A DNA stretch of 64,000 nucleotides from Posidoniimonas polymericola (GTDB lineage Bacteria; Planctomycetota; Planctomycetia; Pirellulales; Lacipirellulaceae). Where the stretch lies: NCBI RefSeq assembly GCF_007859935.1, contig NZ_SJPO01000008.1:1-64000 (forward strand). Direction: 5' to 3'. The translations under genes were made by a program, and so were the position numbers. The notes beneath the pieces were generated by a model. That model made no database searches. It was given only the letters and a program-made list of their open reading frames with translations, and was not told the origin of the DNA. Positions 1-8,390 of the stretch are shown one piece after another. How positions within the stretch are numbered: the stretch's first letter is position 1; each line of letters opens with the position of its first letter.

Positions 1-80
1 CTTCGTCGAACCGCCTAGTGCGGACCCGCATGCTAGGTGGTGTGGGGAGGGTCACCGGCAACGGTGGCCCTTACCCGGTT
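1..80 (+). mobile_element. 3' end of a group II intron (domains V and VI), cut by the window edge
   Basis: Positions 8-41 fold as a 34-nt domain V. The arm 10-22 pairs with 27-41, closing a GACC loop at 23-26 and leaving a two-base bulge (TG at 31-32), as in group II domain V. A short linker is followed by a domain VI hairpin: 44-57 pairs with 62-76 around a GCAA tetraloop, with an unpaired A at 73 as the candidate branch-point. The 3' splice site should lie near 78-80, where the usual terminal AY is not clear. The intron reads on the plus strand, opposite to the two cassette genes that follow, and ends at the core of a presumed attC. Any maturase gene lies outside the window. The assignment rests on structure only. 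Confidence 0.72.
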
Positions 81-84
81 CTCC
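78..84 (-). other. Core half-site (R'') of a second attC, interrupted by the intron
   Basis: The minus strand reads GGAGAAC, the exact reverse complement of the GTTCTCC boundary at 693-699. In an integron cassette the 5' boundary and the R'' box of the cassette's own attC are complementary, so this is where the attC of the SUFU cassette should begin. The rest of that attC is not visible because intron sequence starts here. The call depends on the cassette interpretation of the flanking genes. Confidence 0.55.
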
Positions 85-95
85 GCGATCCTGGT

Positions 96-677
96 TCAAA
101 CTACGCTCCGGCGATGCAAATCAGTAAAAGGGAAAACGCCGCTTAATGTTAACAGTTCTTCTACGCGGTCTCGATTCCCGTCCCGGCATGCATTGAGTTC
201 GGGGGCTGTGATGCCAATGCACAGGATCAAGCCAGCGTTCTGGTCACGAACAGTGAATCGACCGTAGTCGCAAAACAAGAACGCTGTAATTGACGATCCA
301 TCGGGAGTCGCAGGTCCAATGTCCATCGTTTGGCCGGGCTCCAGTACTGTTTCGAGCGTGTAGTGAGCAAGTTGCCCAATGATGTTTGCCCCCCAGTCGT
401 CATCGTCACGTGAGCAAATCGCCAGTTCGTAGTTTCCCATGGAGTTGGGAGCCTGGTCGGCGTTGCCGATCAATTCGGCGGTGACGGAAACAATCCCGTC
501 AACATGGTTGTGAAAATAGACAATGTCTGCGGTACCACCGAGGTCAGCGCCGAGGTGAAATGGTATCGTCCCATGGCCAACAGTATCGTGCGACTTGCCT
601 AGGACGGACTCCATCGCAGCGAGGCGAGCGTCCCACCAAAGAGTCCATTCGTCTTCGGATTCAGCGTGCGAGTTCAT
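96..677 (-). CDS. Suppressor-of-fused (SUFU) domain protein, cassette-borne
   Basis: A 193-residue soluble protein with an ATG start and no signal peptide or membrane segment. The central pattern (ELAICSR, a run of Asp, a Trp, then IGQLAHYTLE and a PGQT turn) resembles bacterial SUFU-domain proteins. In bacteria these are often found near polymorphic toxins and are proposed to act as immunity proteins; no toxin is visible here. Base composition is clearly lower in GC than the chromosomal genes to the right. The start codon lies about 20 nt after an attC core boundary (693-699), the usual geometry of an integron cassette. Family assignment is by motif memory; the function is inferred. Confidence 0.7.
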   Translation of the reverse strand: MNSHAESEDEWTLWWDARLAAMESVLGKSHDTVGHGTIPFHLGADLGGTADIVYFHNHVDGIVSVTAELIGNADQAPNSMGNYELAICSRDDDDWGANIIGQLAHYTLETVLEPGQTMDIGPATPDGSSITAFLFCDYGRFTVRDQNAGLILCIGITAPELNACRDGNRDRVEELLTLSGVFPFTDLHRRSVV

Positions 678-692
678 GCTTCATCTTTGGTC

Positions 693-791
693 GGAGAACG
701 TTGTGCTTCACCTGCAAAGTCGGTTGGCGCGGCCCTGGCGTCAGCCAGGGGCGTGACAAGCGGCTTTGTCAGGTGCAAGCGCTTGTTAGCA
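693..791 (-). other. attC-like integron recombination site
   Basis: This 99-nt imperfect palindrome lies between two minus-strand genes. On the minus strand it begins with R'' TGCTAAC (791-785) and ends with R' GTTCTCC (699-693), so the AAC/GTT core is kept. Inside, GCTTGCACCTG pairs with CAGGTGAAGC leaving an extrahelical G; the stem continues through CAAAG/CTTTG with a bulged A. The tip has a perfect CCCTGGC/GCCAGGG hairpin (733-739 with 744-750). Extrahelical bases on one arm are the hallmark of attC folding. The R boxes depart from the consensus outside AAC/GTT. Confidence 0.72.
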
Positions 792-846
792 AGATCCCCA
801 GAAGCGTGACGAATCCCTTCTCCGAATTCGCCCGCCACCTTACGAC

Positions 847-1326
847 TCATTCGCTACTGCTCGCCTCGAACTCATTGATAAAAGTCTCGTAAACTACGAA
901 GTGAGTCTCCGATTCTGAGAGTATTTCGACGAACAACGGCTTGACTTGGTCCTCCCAGGAAAGCTTCCCCAAACCTGCCCCTATCTTTGGAAGTGCTACT
1001 GCAGAGACCCCACCTTCAGCAGACCATTTCTTAAGGCGGCGTAGAGACTTACGGAGATAGGGCATAGTCGCGTGGTACATATCGGGCTGAGTTGCCAGGT
1101 AAAACACACCCGGGCCACCATCAATTCCTGGGTGTGACCACAATCCACCACCCTTGAAATTCCCAGACCTTGCGAACTTCTTAAAACCAGCCTGAATCTC
1201 CGGCCAGCGCCTCGAGATTTTGAGCGCTAGACCGGTACCCATACCTTCTTGATTGCCCTCAGCGACTCCTTGAGCAATGTACGGCTCGGTAGCCTGCAGC
1301 AGATCACCTTGGACAAAGCTCAGCAC
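847..1326 (-). CDS. Macrodomain protein (ADP-ribose binding/hydrolysis, TARG1/OARD1-like)
   Basis: A 159-residue single-domain protein. It opens with VQGDLLQ and an IAQGVAEG segment, where macrodomains have the GDI and INA.N ribose-binding region. It contains a GMGTGLALKI loop and near residue 115 the PKIGAGLGKLSW motif typical of the diphosphate-binding loop in TARG1/OARD1-type macrodomains, which remove ADP-ribose from acidic residues. The likely start is GTG at 1326. Low GC and flanking core boundaries (1345-1351 and 785-791, exact reverse complements) mark it as an integron cassette. A role in reversing toxin- or phage-linked ADP-ribosylation is possible but inferred. Confidence 0.8.
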   Translation of the reverse strand: MLSFVQGDLLQATEPYIAQGVAEGNQEGMGTGLALKISRRWPEIQAGFKKFARSGNFKGGGLWSHPGIDGGPGVFYLATQPDMYHATMPYLRKSLRRLKKWSAEGGVSAVALPKIGAGLGKLSWEDQVKPLFVEILSESETHFVVYETFINEFEASSSE

Positions 1327-1344
1327 AGGCCCCCATCCTTTACT

Positions 1345-1351
1345 TGCTAAC
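1345..1351 (-). other. 5' boundary of the macrodomain cassette (GTTAGCA on the minus strand)
   Basis: The minus strand reads GTTAGCA, the exact reverse complement of the R'' box TGCTAAC at the other end of the macrodomain cassette. This is the pattern left by insertion at G/TTRRRY core sites. The boundary lies 18 nt upstream of the GTG start. It may be the outermost boundary of the array on this side, because no convincing attC follows it. Confidence 0.55.
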
Positions 1352-1729
1352 TTGTTATTAGACAGAAAGATTCTGTGTAAGCCCTGCTTACACAGCGTTA
1401 CTCAAGATAATCCCCTGGCGCAGGGTGGTCTAGGCGATCTGCGTCGGCGTGAGACCTCGACGCTGATTCGCTCGGGTCGGTAAGTGCAGAGGAGGCGTCG
1501 TCCTGTGCATCGAAGAGTTGTCACCAAACCTGCCTCAGCGTGAAACTCCTGCGCACCCGTGTGGCAGCGAACTTCGTTCGCGCAACGGCTCGCCAGCAGG
1601 GTGGTTCAATCAGACGACAGTCGGTGGGCGCCAGCCCTAGAGGCATTGCGGCGCCGGCGCCCGCTCCCGCAACCTGCTATCCTACTGCCGGCGTCCCCTC
1701 TGCGAAGAACCCGAGAACGACCAACCCCC
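1352..1729. other. Intergenic region at the edge of the cassette array
   Basis: No gene is supported here. A perfect 10-bp hairpin (1373-1382 with 1386-1395, loop CCT) lies near the cassette boundary. It could be a terminator or a remnant recombination structure, but it lacks the arm symmetry of an attC. No integrase gene or attI is recognisable. The remainder changes to chromosome-like GC content before the plus-strand gene at 1730. Confidence 0.4.
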
Positions 1730-3580
1730 ATGGACCCGCGTTACCGCTCGCTGCTGGCCGATCTATTGGCCTGCTGGAAGCAGCTTGTCGCCGCCGACCT
1801 GGCCTACAAGGCGGTCGCGTTTGTGCTGCTGACGCCGACCCTCGCCCTCTTGTTCCGGCTGCTGCTCGCCGTGTCGGGCCAGGCGGTGCTGGCCGACGTC
1901 GACATCCTCCAGTTCTTGATTGGCCCTGTCGGCTGGGCGTGCGCGATCCTGGCCGGCGGCGTGTGGCTCGCGATCCTGGCGCTCGAGCAGGCGGCCCTGC
2001 TCGGGGTGCTCGCGTCGTCCCGCGCCGCGGGAGAGACGCGGCGCACCATGGGCGCGGTCGAGGCGATCGTCTTCTCCGCCCGCCACGCCGTAAGCGTGCT
2101 GCGGGTCACGATGAGGATTGTCGGCGTCACGCTGCTGCAGGCGACCCCGCTGGTGGCGGTGGTCGGTTTGCTCTACGTGTCGCTGCTCGGCGAGCACGAC
2201 ATCAACTTCTACCTCAAGGAAAAGCCGCCGGTGTTCCTCTGGGCGGTCGGCCTGGCGGCGGTCGTCATGGCGGCGCTCGTCGCGGTGCTGCTGCGGCTGG
2301 TCTCGCACTGGCTGCTGGCGTTGCCGCTGGTGCTGTTTGAGGGGACACCGCCGGCGGCCGCCCTGCCGGCGAGCGCCGAGCGGACGCGGGGCCACCGGCG
2401 GGCGGTGCTGCTGCGGGTCGGGTTGTGGCTGGTTGTCTCGAGCCTGCTCTCGACCCTCATCACCGGCGTGGTGATCGCGGTCGGGCGGTCCGCGGCGCCG
2501 TGGTTCCAGCACAACCTCTCGGCGCTGCTATTCGTGCTCGGCGGGCTGGTGATCGCCTGGGTCGTGGCGGGCGTGGTCGCCAACCTGGTGAGCACGATCC
2601 TGTTCGCCGTGGTGCTGCTGGACGCCTACACCGGACTGGGCGCCGAACCACAGTGGGACGCCGCGAAGGGCGATGGCGGCCGGTCGCTAGCCTACCGCTT
2701 CACTCGCGGCAGGGTAGCCGCGGCGGGCGTGATTGGCGTGCTGCTTGCGGCCGTGGTGGGCGCCTGGTTGGTGCAGACGATCCGCGTTGACGACGAGGTG
2801 GTGGTGATCGCCCACCGCGGCGCGGCGGCCCGGGCGCCCGAGAACACCCTGGCCTCGATCGGGCTAGCGATCGAGGAGGGCGCCGACTTCGTCGAGATCG
2901 ACGTGCAGGAGACGGCCGACGGCCAGATCGTAGTGCTGCACGACAGCGACTTCATGAAGGTCGCGGGCGAGCCGCTGAAAATCTGGGACGCCAACTTCGA
3001 CGACCTGGCCGGTATCGATATCGGCAGCTCGTTCGCGCCGGAGTTCCACGCCGAGCGGACGCCGCTGCTCGCCGAGGTGCTCGACCTGTGCGACGGCCGC
3101 GCGAAGGTGCTGATCGAGCTCAAGTACTACGGCCACGACCAGCAGCTCGAACAGCGCGTGCTCGACCTGGTAGCCGAGCGCGGCATGCAGTCGCAGGTGC
3201 AGTACATGTCGCTGAAGCTGCCGGGGGTCGAGAAACTGAAGTCGCTCGACCCCGATGCTGCCGCGGGCGTGCTGCTGTCGGTCTCGGCCGGGAACCTGAA
3301 GAACGCGTCGGCCGACTTCTGGGCAATGAACGCGGGCTTCGTCACCCGCCGCGTCGTCCGCACCGCCCACCGCAGCGGCCTGGGGGTCTACGTCTGGACG
3401 GTCAACGACCCGGTGACGATGTCGCGGATGATCGGCCGCGGCGTCGACGGCCTGATCACCGACGACCCGTCCCTCGCCCGCGCGGTCATCGAGCGGCGAG
3501 ACGACCTCGGCCTGGCCGAAAGCCTGCTGCTAGAACTAGCCGACCTGTTCGGCATCGAGCCGAAGGTCGCAGAGCAGTAG
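1730..3580 (+). CDS. Glycerophosphodiester phosphodiesterase with N-terminal membrane domain
   Basis: A 616-residue protein. The first ~350 residues contain about six to eight hydrophobic segments like the membrane domain found fused to GDPD enzymes. The catalytic domain starts near residue 358 with the signature HRG (His362) followed by ENT; it continues with EIDVQ (metal-binding Glu/Asp) and VLHDSDF (second catalytic His). Later IELK and VYVWTVND segments complete the TIM-barrel pattern. It should hydrolyse glycerophosphodiesters to glycerol-3-phosphate and an alcohol at the membrane. The frame is open from 1559, but ATG 1730 is preferred because the upstream codons encode an Arg/Pro-rich stretch without membrane character. 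Confidence 0.9.
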   Translation: MDPRYRSLLADLLACWKQLVAADLAYKAVAFVLLTPTLALLFRLLLAVSGQAVLADVDILQFLIGPVGWACAILAGGVWLAILALEQAALLGVLASSRAAGETRRTMGAVEAIVFSARHAVSVLRVTMRIVGVTLLQATPLVAVVGLLYVSLLGEHDINFYLKEKPPVFLWAVGLAAVVMAALVAVLLRLVSHWLLALPLVLFEGTPPAAALPASAERTRGHRRAVLLRVGLWLVVSSLLSTLITGVVIAVGRSAAPWFQHNLSALLFVLGGLVIAWVVAGVVANLVSTILFAVVLLDAYTGLGAEPQWDAAKGDGGRSLAYRFTRGRVAAAGVIGVLLAAVVGAWLVQTIRVDDEVVVIAHRGAAARAPENTLASIGLAIEEGADFVEIDVQETADGQIVVLHDSDFMKVAGEPLKIWDANFDDLAGIDIGSSFAPEFHAERTPLLAEVLDLCDGRAKVLIELKYYGHDQQLEQRVLDLVAERGMQSQVQYMSLKLPGVEKLKSLDPDAAAGVLLSVSAGNLKNASADFWAMNAGFVTRRVVRTAHRSGLGVYVWTVNDPVTMSRMIGRGVDGLITDDPSLARAVIERRDDLGLAESLLLELADLFGIEPKVAEQ

Positions 3581-3613
3581 GTGGGAGGCGCCTAGCGGTG
3601 GTTGAATGGTTGA

Positions 3614-3697
3614 TGGCCACGAAAAGGCACGAGAAGGCACAAGAGGAGGGTGGGGCCGCCCGTTCTCTTTTGTGCCGTTTCGTGCCTTTTTGTGGCT
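3614..3697. repeat. Imperfect inverted repeat built of GGCAC(R)A(R)AA units
   Basis: The left arm (3614-3648) and right arm (3663-3697) are reverse complements with about six mismatches in 36. Each arm contains three tandem copies of a ~12-nt unit around GGCACGA or GGCACAA. The repeat lies just downstream of the glycerophosphodiesterase stop and could form a long hairpin in mRNA. Such A-rich GGCAC repeats recur between genes in planctomycetes as I remember them; here only this copy is seen. Confidence 0.6.
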
Positions 3698-3786
3698 ATT
3701 GTCTGCGGCAGGTTGGTGGGCGGGTTTGGAAGCCGATTGTGTGGGGCTGCGAAAGACGGAGAACCCGGTGCTAGCTTCGGGGGTGC

Positions 3787-3870
3787 CATGCTCACACGCG
3801 ATAGCGGGTGAGCATGCTGAAGGTTCGGGCCATTCTACGCATGCCTGCCTGCTGTCGCGTGTAGGCATGC
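3787..3870. repeat. Two REP-like palindromes in tandem
   Basis: The first hairpin pairs CATGCTCAC (3787-3795) with GTGAGCATG (3808-3816) around a 12-nt loop. The second pairs GCATGCCT (3839-3846) with AGGCATGC (3863-3870). Both are centred on GCATG motifs and fill the gap before the convergent SRPBCC gene. They may act as transcript-end structures. No transposase is nearby. Confidence 0.5.
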
Positions 3871-3880
3871 CACCCGGCTC

Positions 3881-4366
3881 TCAACCGGTGGCGCCGCAAA
3901 GGTACTTCCGCCATCGGTCGGTCTCGGCCATTTCCTTCAACACGGCGTTGCGTTCGACAAGGAAACGCCGCAGGTACCGCTCCAGAAGCAACTTCTCGGC
4001 GATGCGCCCGAGCATGCCAAACGGGGCAAAGAACTCGAACCGGTCGGACATTACCGTCTGCCCGTCAGCCTCTTCGAAATTATGATCGTGCCGCAGGGAG
4101 CGGAACGCGCCCTCGACCATTTCGTCCCGGAAGTGGGATGGGTAGTCGAACGCGGTGATCCTGCCGCGGAGCCGCTGGGTCAGGCCGAAATGGACCGCCT
4201 CCCACGTGACCTCTTCATTGAGCCCGATAAGACCGGTCGTCACCCCGCCCACGGCGCGTTCCTTGGTGTTGCCCGCGGAGTCTTGGTGCGCGTCGATGCT
4301 CCGCGCGAGGTCGAACACCCGATCGCGCGGCGCGTTGATGGTGGTCTCGAGGGAAATCAAGGCCAT
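3881..4366 (-). CDS. SRPBCC (START-like) family protein
   Basis: A 161-residue soluble protein beginning with ALISLETTINAPRDRVFDL, the typical first strand and helix of the SRPBCC ligand-binding fold, and ending in a long C-terminal helix (RYLRRFLVERNAVLKEMAE). The central strands include EEVTWEAVHFGLTQRLRGRITAF and FRDEMVEGAF. Proteins of this pattern are often annotated as cell-division-inhibitor-like or cyclase/dehydrase-like, but no substrate can be named. ATG 4366 is preferred over the one six codons upstream because the fold begins right at it. It lies upstream of no obvious partner; gluQRS follows on the same strand 37 nt away. Confidence 0.75.
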   Translation of the reverse strand: MALISLETTINAPRDRVFDLARSIDAHQDSAGNTKERAVGGVTTGLIGLNEEVTWEAVHFGLTQRLRGRITAFDYPSHFRDEMVEGAFRSLRHDHNFEEADGQTVMSDRFEFFAPFGMLGRIAEKLLLERYLRRFLVERNAVLKEMAETDRWRKYLCGATG

Positions 4367-4403
4367 GGGGCAAGACCTGTCCAACTTCGGGTGAAAGCCC
4401 GAC

Positions 4404-5351
4404 CTACGATGATTGTTCCAGCAGCCAAGCGTCGTCTTCAGCCGTGAAGGTCACCCGGTCGCGCGGCAGGCGGGCGAGGTCAAAGGCGGCGGCGAACTCG
4501 GCGACGGAGAGTTCCTCTCGCATGGCGAGCCCGCTCCACGAGGCGATCAGGCCGACCACGCGTTCGGGCCGCACGCCCTCTTGGCGGTAGCTGTCGACGC
4601 GGGTGTCGCCGTGGCGTTTGGCGAGGCGGCGGCCGTCGGGCCCCACGACCAGCGGCAGGTGGGTCCAGGTCGGCGGCGGGCCGAGTTCGAGCCGCTCGTA
4701 CAAGAGTTCCTGACGCGGAGTAGAGGTCAACAGATCATCGCCCCGCACAATCTGGTCGACCCCCTGCCGCGCGTCGTCGACCACGACGGCCAGCTGGTAG
4801 CTCGGCGTGCCGGCCTTGGTGGAAACGAGGAAGTCGCCCACGGTCTGGTCGGTCGACAGCGACTGGGGCCCGCAGAACTGGTCGACGAAGTGCTGCTTGC
4901 CCTCTGGCACGCGGAGCCGCCAGGCGGCGCCGTCGGCGGGCGACCAGCCGTCGAGCGGCGCCGGGCTGGCCGGTCGACAGCGGCCGGTGTAGCGGAGTTC
5001 GTGCTGGTCGCCGTGCGGCGCGGATGCGGCGTCCTCGGCGATCTGGCTGCGGCTGCAGCGGCAGGGGTAGATCTCACCCCGCTTGGCGAGCCGGTCGAGC
5101 GCCGCGTGGTACGGCGCCAGGTCGGCGGTCTGGTAGTGCGGCCCGTCGTCCCAGTCGATGCCGAGCCAGGCGAGCGTGTCGATCACGCCGCGGGCGGCCT
5201 GCTCCTTGATGCGGGGGCCGTCGAGATCCTCGATCCGCAGCACGACCTCCCAGCCGCCCTGCCGCGCCATGGCCCAGTTGACCAGGAAGGTCCGCACGTT
5301 GCCCAGGTGCAGCGCGCCGGTCGGCGAGGGGGCAAGGCGGGTGCGTGGCAT
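4404..5351 (-). CDS. gluQRS: Glutamyl-Q tRNA(Asp) synthetase
   Basis: A 315-residue paralogue of the catalytic core of glutamyl-tRNA synthetase, lacking the anticodon-binding half. It glutamylates queuosine at position 34 of tRNA(Asp). Visible motifs are RLAPSPTGALHLGN (HIGH-like, His15-Asn18), a zinc site of CRC followed downstream by YTGRC, the IRGDDLL-like VRGDDLLTSTPRQ, and the class I KMSKS-like AKRHGD. The length matches the GluQ family and not full GltX. An alternative call of truncated gltX is unlikely because the frame is intact with a proper stop. Confidence 0.93.
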   Translation of the reverse strand: MPRTRLAPSPTGALHLGNVRTFLVNWAMARQGGWEVVLRIEDLDGPRIKEQAARGVIDTLAWLGIDWDDGPHYQTADLAPYHAALDRLAKRGEIYPCRCSRSQIAEDAASAPHGDQHELRYTGRCRPASPAPLDGWSPADGAAWRLRVPEGKQHFVDQFCGPQSLSTDQTVGDFLVSTKAGTPSYQLAVVVDDARQGVDQIVRGDDLLTSTPRQELLYERLELGPPPTWTHLPLVVGPDGRRLAKRHGDTRVDSYRQEGVRPERVVGLIASWSGLAMREELSVAEFAAAFDLARLPRDRVTFTAEDDAWLLEQSS

Positions 5352-5355
5352 GGGG

Positions 5356-5499
5356 AGGCGCTGGGCGCTGGTTGGAGGGCGCTAGGAAGAAGGCGATGGG
5401 TGGTCCTCTGGAAACGGGGTCTGGCACGCTGCCGCGAGCCAGTCCCCGTTTCCAGAGGTCGTGTTTCCAGCGCCCAGCGCCCTCCAACCAGCGCCTAGT
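5356..5499. repeat. Nested inverted repeat between gluQRS and slyX
   Basis: There are two nested palindromes. The outer arms share a perfect 20-nt match (5364-5383 with 5476-5495) rich in GCGCTGG. The inner arms are a perfect 15-nt match (5405-5419 with 5444-5458), CCTCTGGAAACGGGG. The inner loop carries CTGGCACGCTGCCGCGAGCC, which resembles a dispersed planctomycete palindrome I recall as GGGACTGGCTCG. The right outer arm reaches into the slyX stop codon (5495-5497). The repeat may insulate two same-strand genes. Confidence 0.65.
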
Positions 5500-5701
5500 A
5501 GTGCGGCGGCTTCTCGTCGGCGGCGCCCTCGGCCGACTCGTAGTACTCGACCAGCCGGGCGACGGTCCGCTTGAGCTTGACCTGCTCGAGGTTGGCCATG
5601 TCGAGTTCGCGACGCAGGCCGGTCACGACGCTGTTGAGGTCGTCGAGCATCTGCTGCTGGTGCGCCAGCAGCTCCTCGAGTTTGGTCTGGCGTTCGGTCA
5701 T
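5495..5701 (-). CDS. slyX: SlyX family protein
   Basis: A 68-residue protein, almost entirely one amphipathic helix (MTERQTKLEELLAHQQQML onward) with coiled-coil heptads, ending in the short KPPHY tail typical of SlyX proteins (usually PPHY/PPHW). The function of the family is not established. The ATG at 5701 overlaps the stop of the upstream SGNH hydrolase gene by 4 nt (ATGA), so the two are translationally coupled. The length matches the family (about 70 residues). Confidence 0.85.
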   Translation of the reverse strand: MTERQTKLEELLAHQQQMLDDLNSVVTGLRRELDMANLEQVKLKRTVARLVEYYESAEGAADEKPPHY

Positions 5702-6462
5702 GCGGCGTCGACCGCCCGGCGCCAGGCGTGGGCCATCAGCGCGGCCCCGGCCGCGGAGGGGTGCACGCCGTCGCCGGCCCAGTGGCTGGGGGCGGCGATC
5801 GTGATCGCCTTGTCGAACATCGACTGGAACGGGACCCACACGTCGGCGAACTCGTCGGCCAGCTCCTTGGCGGCCGTGCGGAACTCGTCGAACTTGGGGA
5901 ACCACTTGTCGCCGACGGCGCCGGTCTTCAGCACGAACGGCTCGCAGATCACGATGCGGGTGCTGGGCAGCTCGCTCTTAGTGCGCTCGAGCAGCTGGCG
6001 GTAGTCGTCGCGGTAGGTGTCGATGGTGCCGTCGTAGTTGCCGTTGAGCCAGTGCCATATGTCGTTGACGCCGATCAGGATGCTGAGCACGTCCGGCTTC
6101 AGGTCGAGGCAGTCCTGCTGCCAGCGCTCGGCGAGCTGGTGCACCTTGTTGCCGCTGATCCCGCGGTTGTAGCACTTCAGTCCGGCGTCGGGCCGATCGA
6201 CCAGCAGCGACGCCGCGGTCAGGAAGGCGTAGCCGTTGCCGAGGGCCTCGTGGTCGTTGGCCGCCGGCGCGTCCTTGTTGCGGCCGGCGTCGGTGATGCT
6301 GTCGCCCTGAAACAGGATCGTGGCGCCGTCGGGGATCATGCTGGTCTTGGCGGCGGCGGCCGCGGAGGCGTGCGTAGCGGCGCCGGCCGCCACGGCGCCA
6401 ATGGCCGCGGTCTGGAGGAACGCCCGCCGGGGTTGCTGAGCCGCGTTGTAACTGGTCGCCAT
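5698..6462 (-). CDS. Tat-exported SGNH/GDSL-type hydrolase
   Basis: A 254-residue esterase/lipase-fold enzyme. The N-terminus has a twin-arginine signal (QPRRAFLQTAAIGAVAAGA) with an Ala-rich cleavage region near residue 35-40. Block I is FQGDSITDAGR (nucleophile Ser in GDS), block III is IGVNDIWH (Asn), and block V is GDGVHPSAAG, supplying Asp and His. Such planctomycete proteins are often carbohydrate esterases or rhamnogalacturonan acetylesterase-like, but the substrate is unknown. The stop overlaps the slyX start by 4 nt. Confidence 0.9.
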   Translation of the reverse strand: MATSYNAAQQPRRAFLQTAAIGAVAAGAATHASAAAAAKTSMIPDGATILFQGDSITDAGRNKDAPAANDHEALGNGYAFLTAASLLVDRPDAGLKCYNRGISGNKVHQLAERWQQDCLDLKPDVLSILIGVNDIWHWLNGNYDGTIDTYRDDYRQLLERTKSELPSTRIVICEPFVLKTGAVGDKWFPKFDEFRTAAKELADEFADVWVPFQSMFDKAITIAAPSHWAGDGVHPSAAGAALMAHAWRRAVDAA

Positions 6463-6503
6463 GGTGTTTCGCCTGGGGTGGGGGTCGGGGCCAGGCCTCT
6501 AGT

Positions 6504-8084
<1,581 letters not shown>

Positions 8085-8390
8085 AATCTTCTGCGTTAGA
8101 TGAAGAGCGGAAGTGTGTTTGCTAGTTAATGACCAACATCCAAGCCGAAGACACCAGGCGCCGAGGGCTGCTTCGGAGTTGGTCGGTTTGTTCTCTTAAT
8201 TGTGCCGAAGATTCGACTCAGCTCTTGGGATTCCTTGCTTGCCGAACCAAAGGGATCGGTTACGGCGTCCAGAGTGACCCGTCTCGCGATCTAAATCAAC
8301 GCGGCGCGTTGTTCGAGTTCGAATCGGTCAGTCGCCGCGCGCTCGGACGCGTTCTTGGTCGTTTCGGCTTCGCCATTGGTGCTGAACTGG
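8085..8390. other. gltB-gltD intergenic region, no feature seen
   Basis: The gap is unusually long for two subunits of one enzyme. No promoter, terminator or small gene stands out. A short open stretch on the plus strand has no family features. The sequence is somewhat less GC-rich than the flanking genes, compatible with regulatory sequence. Confidence 0.35.

Noticed and set aside
1373-1403. Perfect hairpin next to the macrodomain cassette boundary considered as another attC
   Set aside because: The hairpin is symmetrical, without extrahelical bases, and the flank between the core AAC and the stem is 21 nt on one side and 1 nt on the other, unlike attC.
4404-5351. gluQRS as a truncated glutamyl-tRNA synthetase pseudogene
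   Set aside because: The length, zinc-binding cysteines and intact stop match the GluQRS family; nothing is missing.
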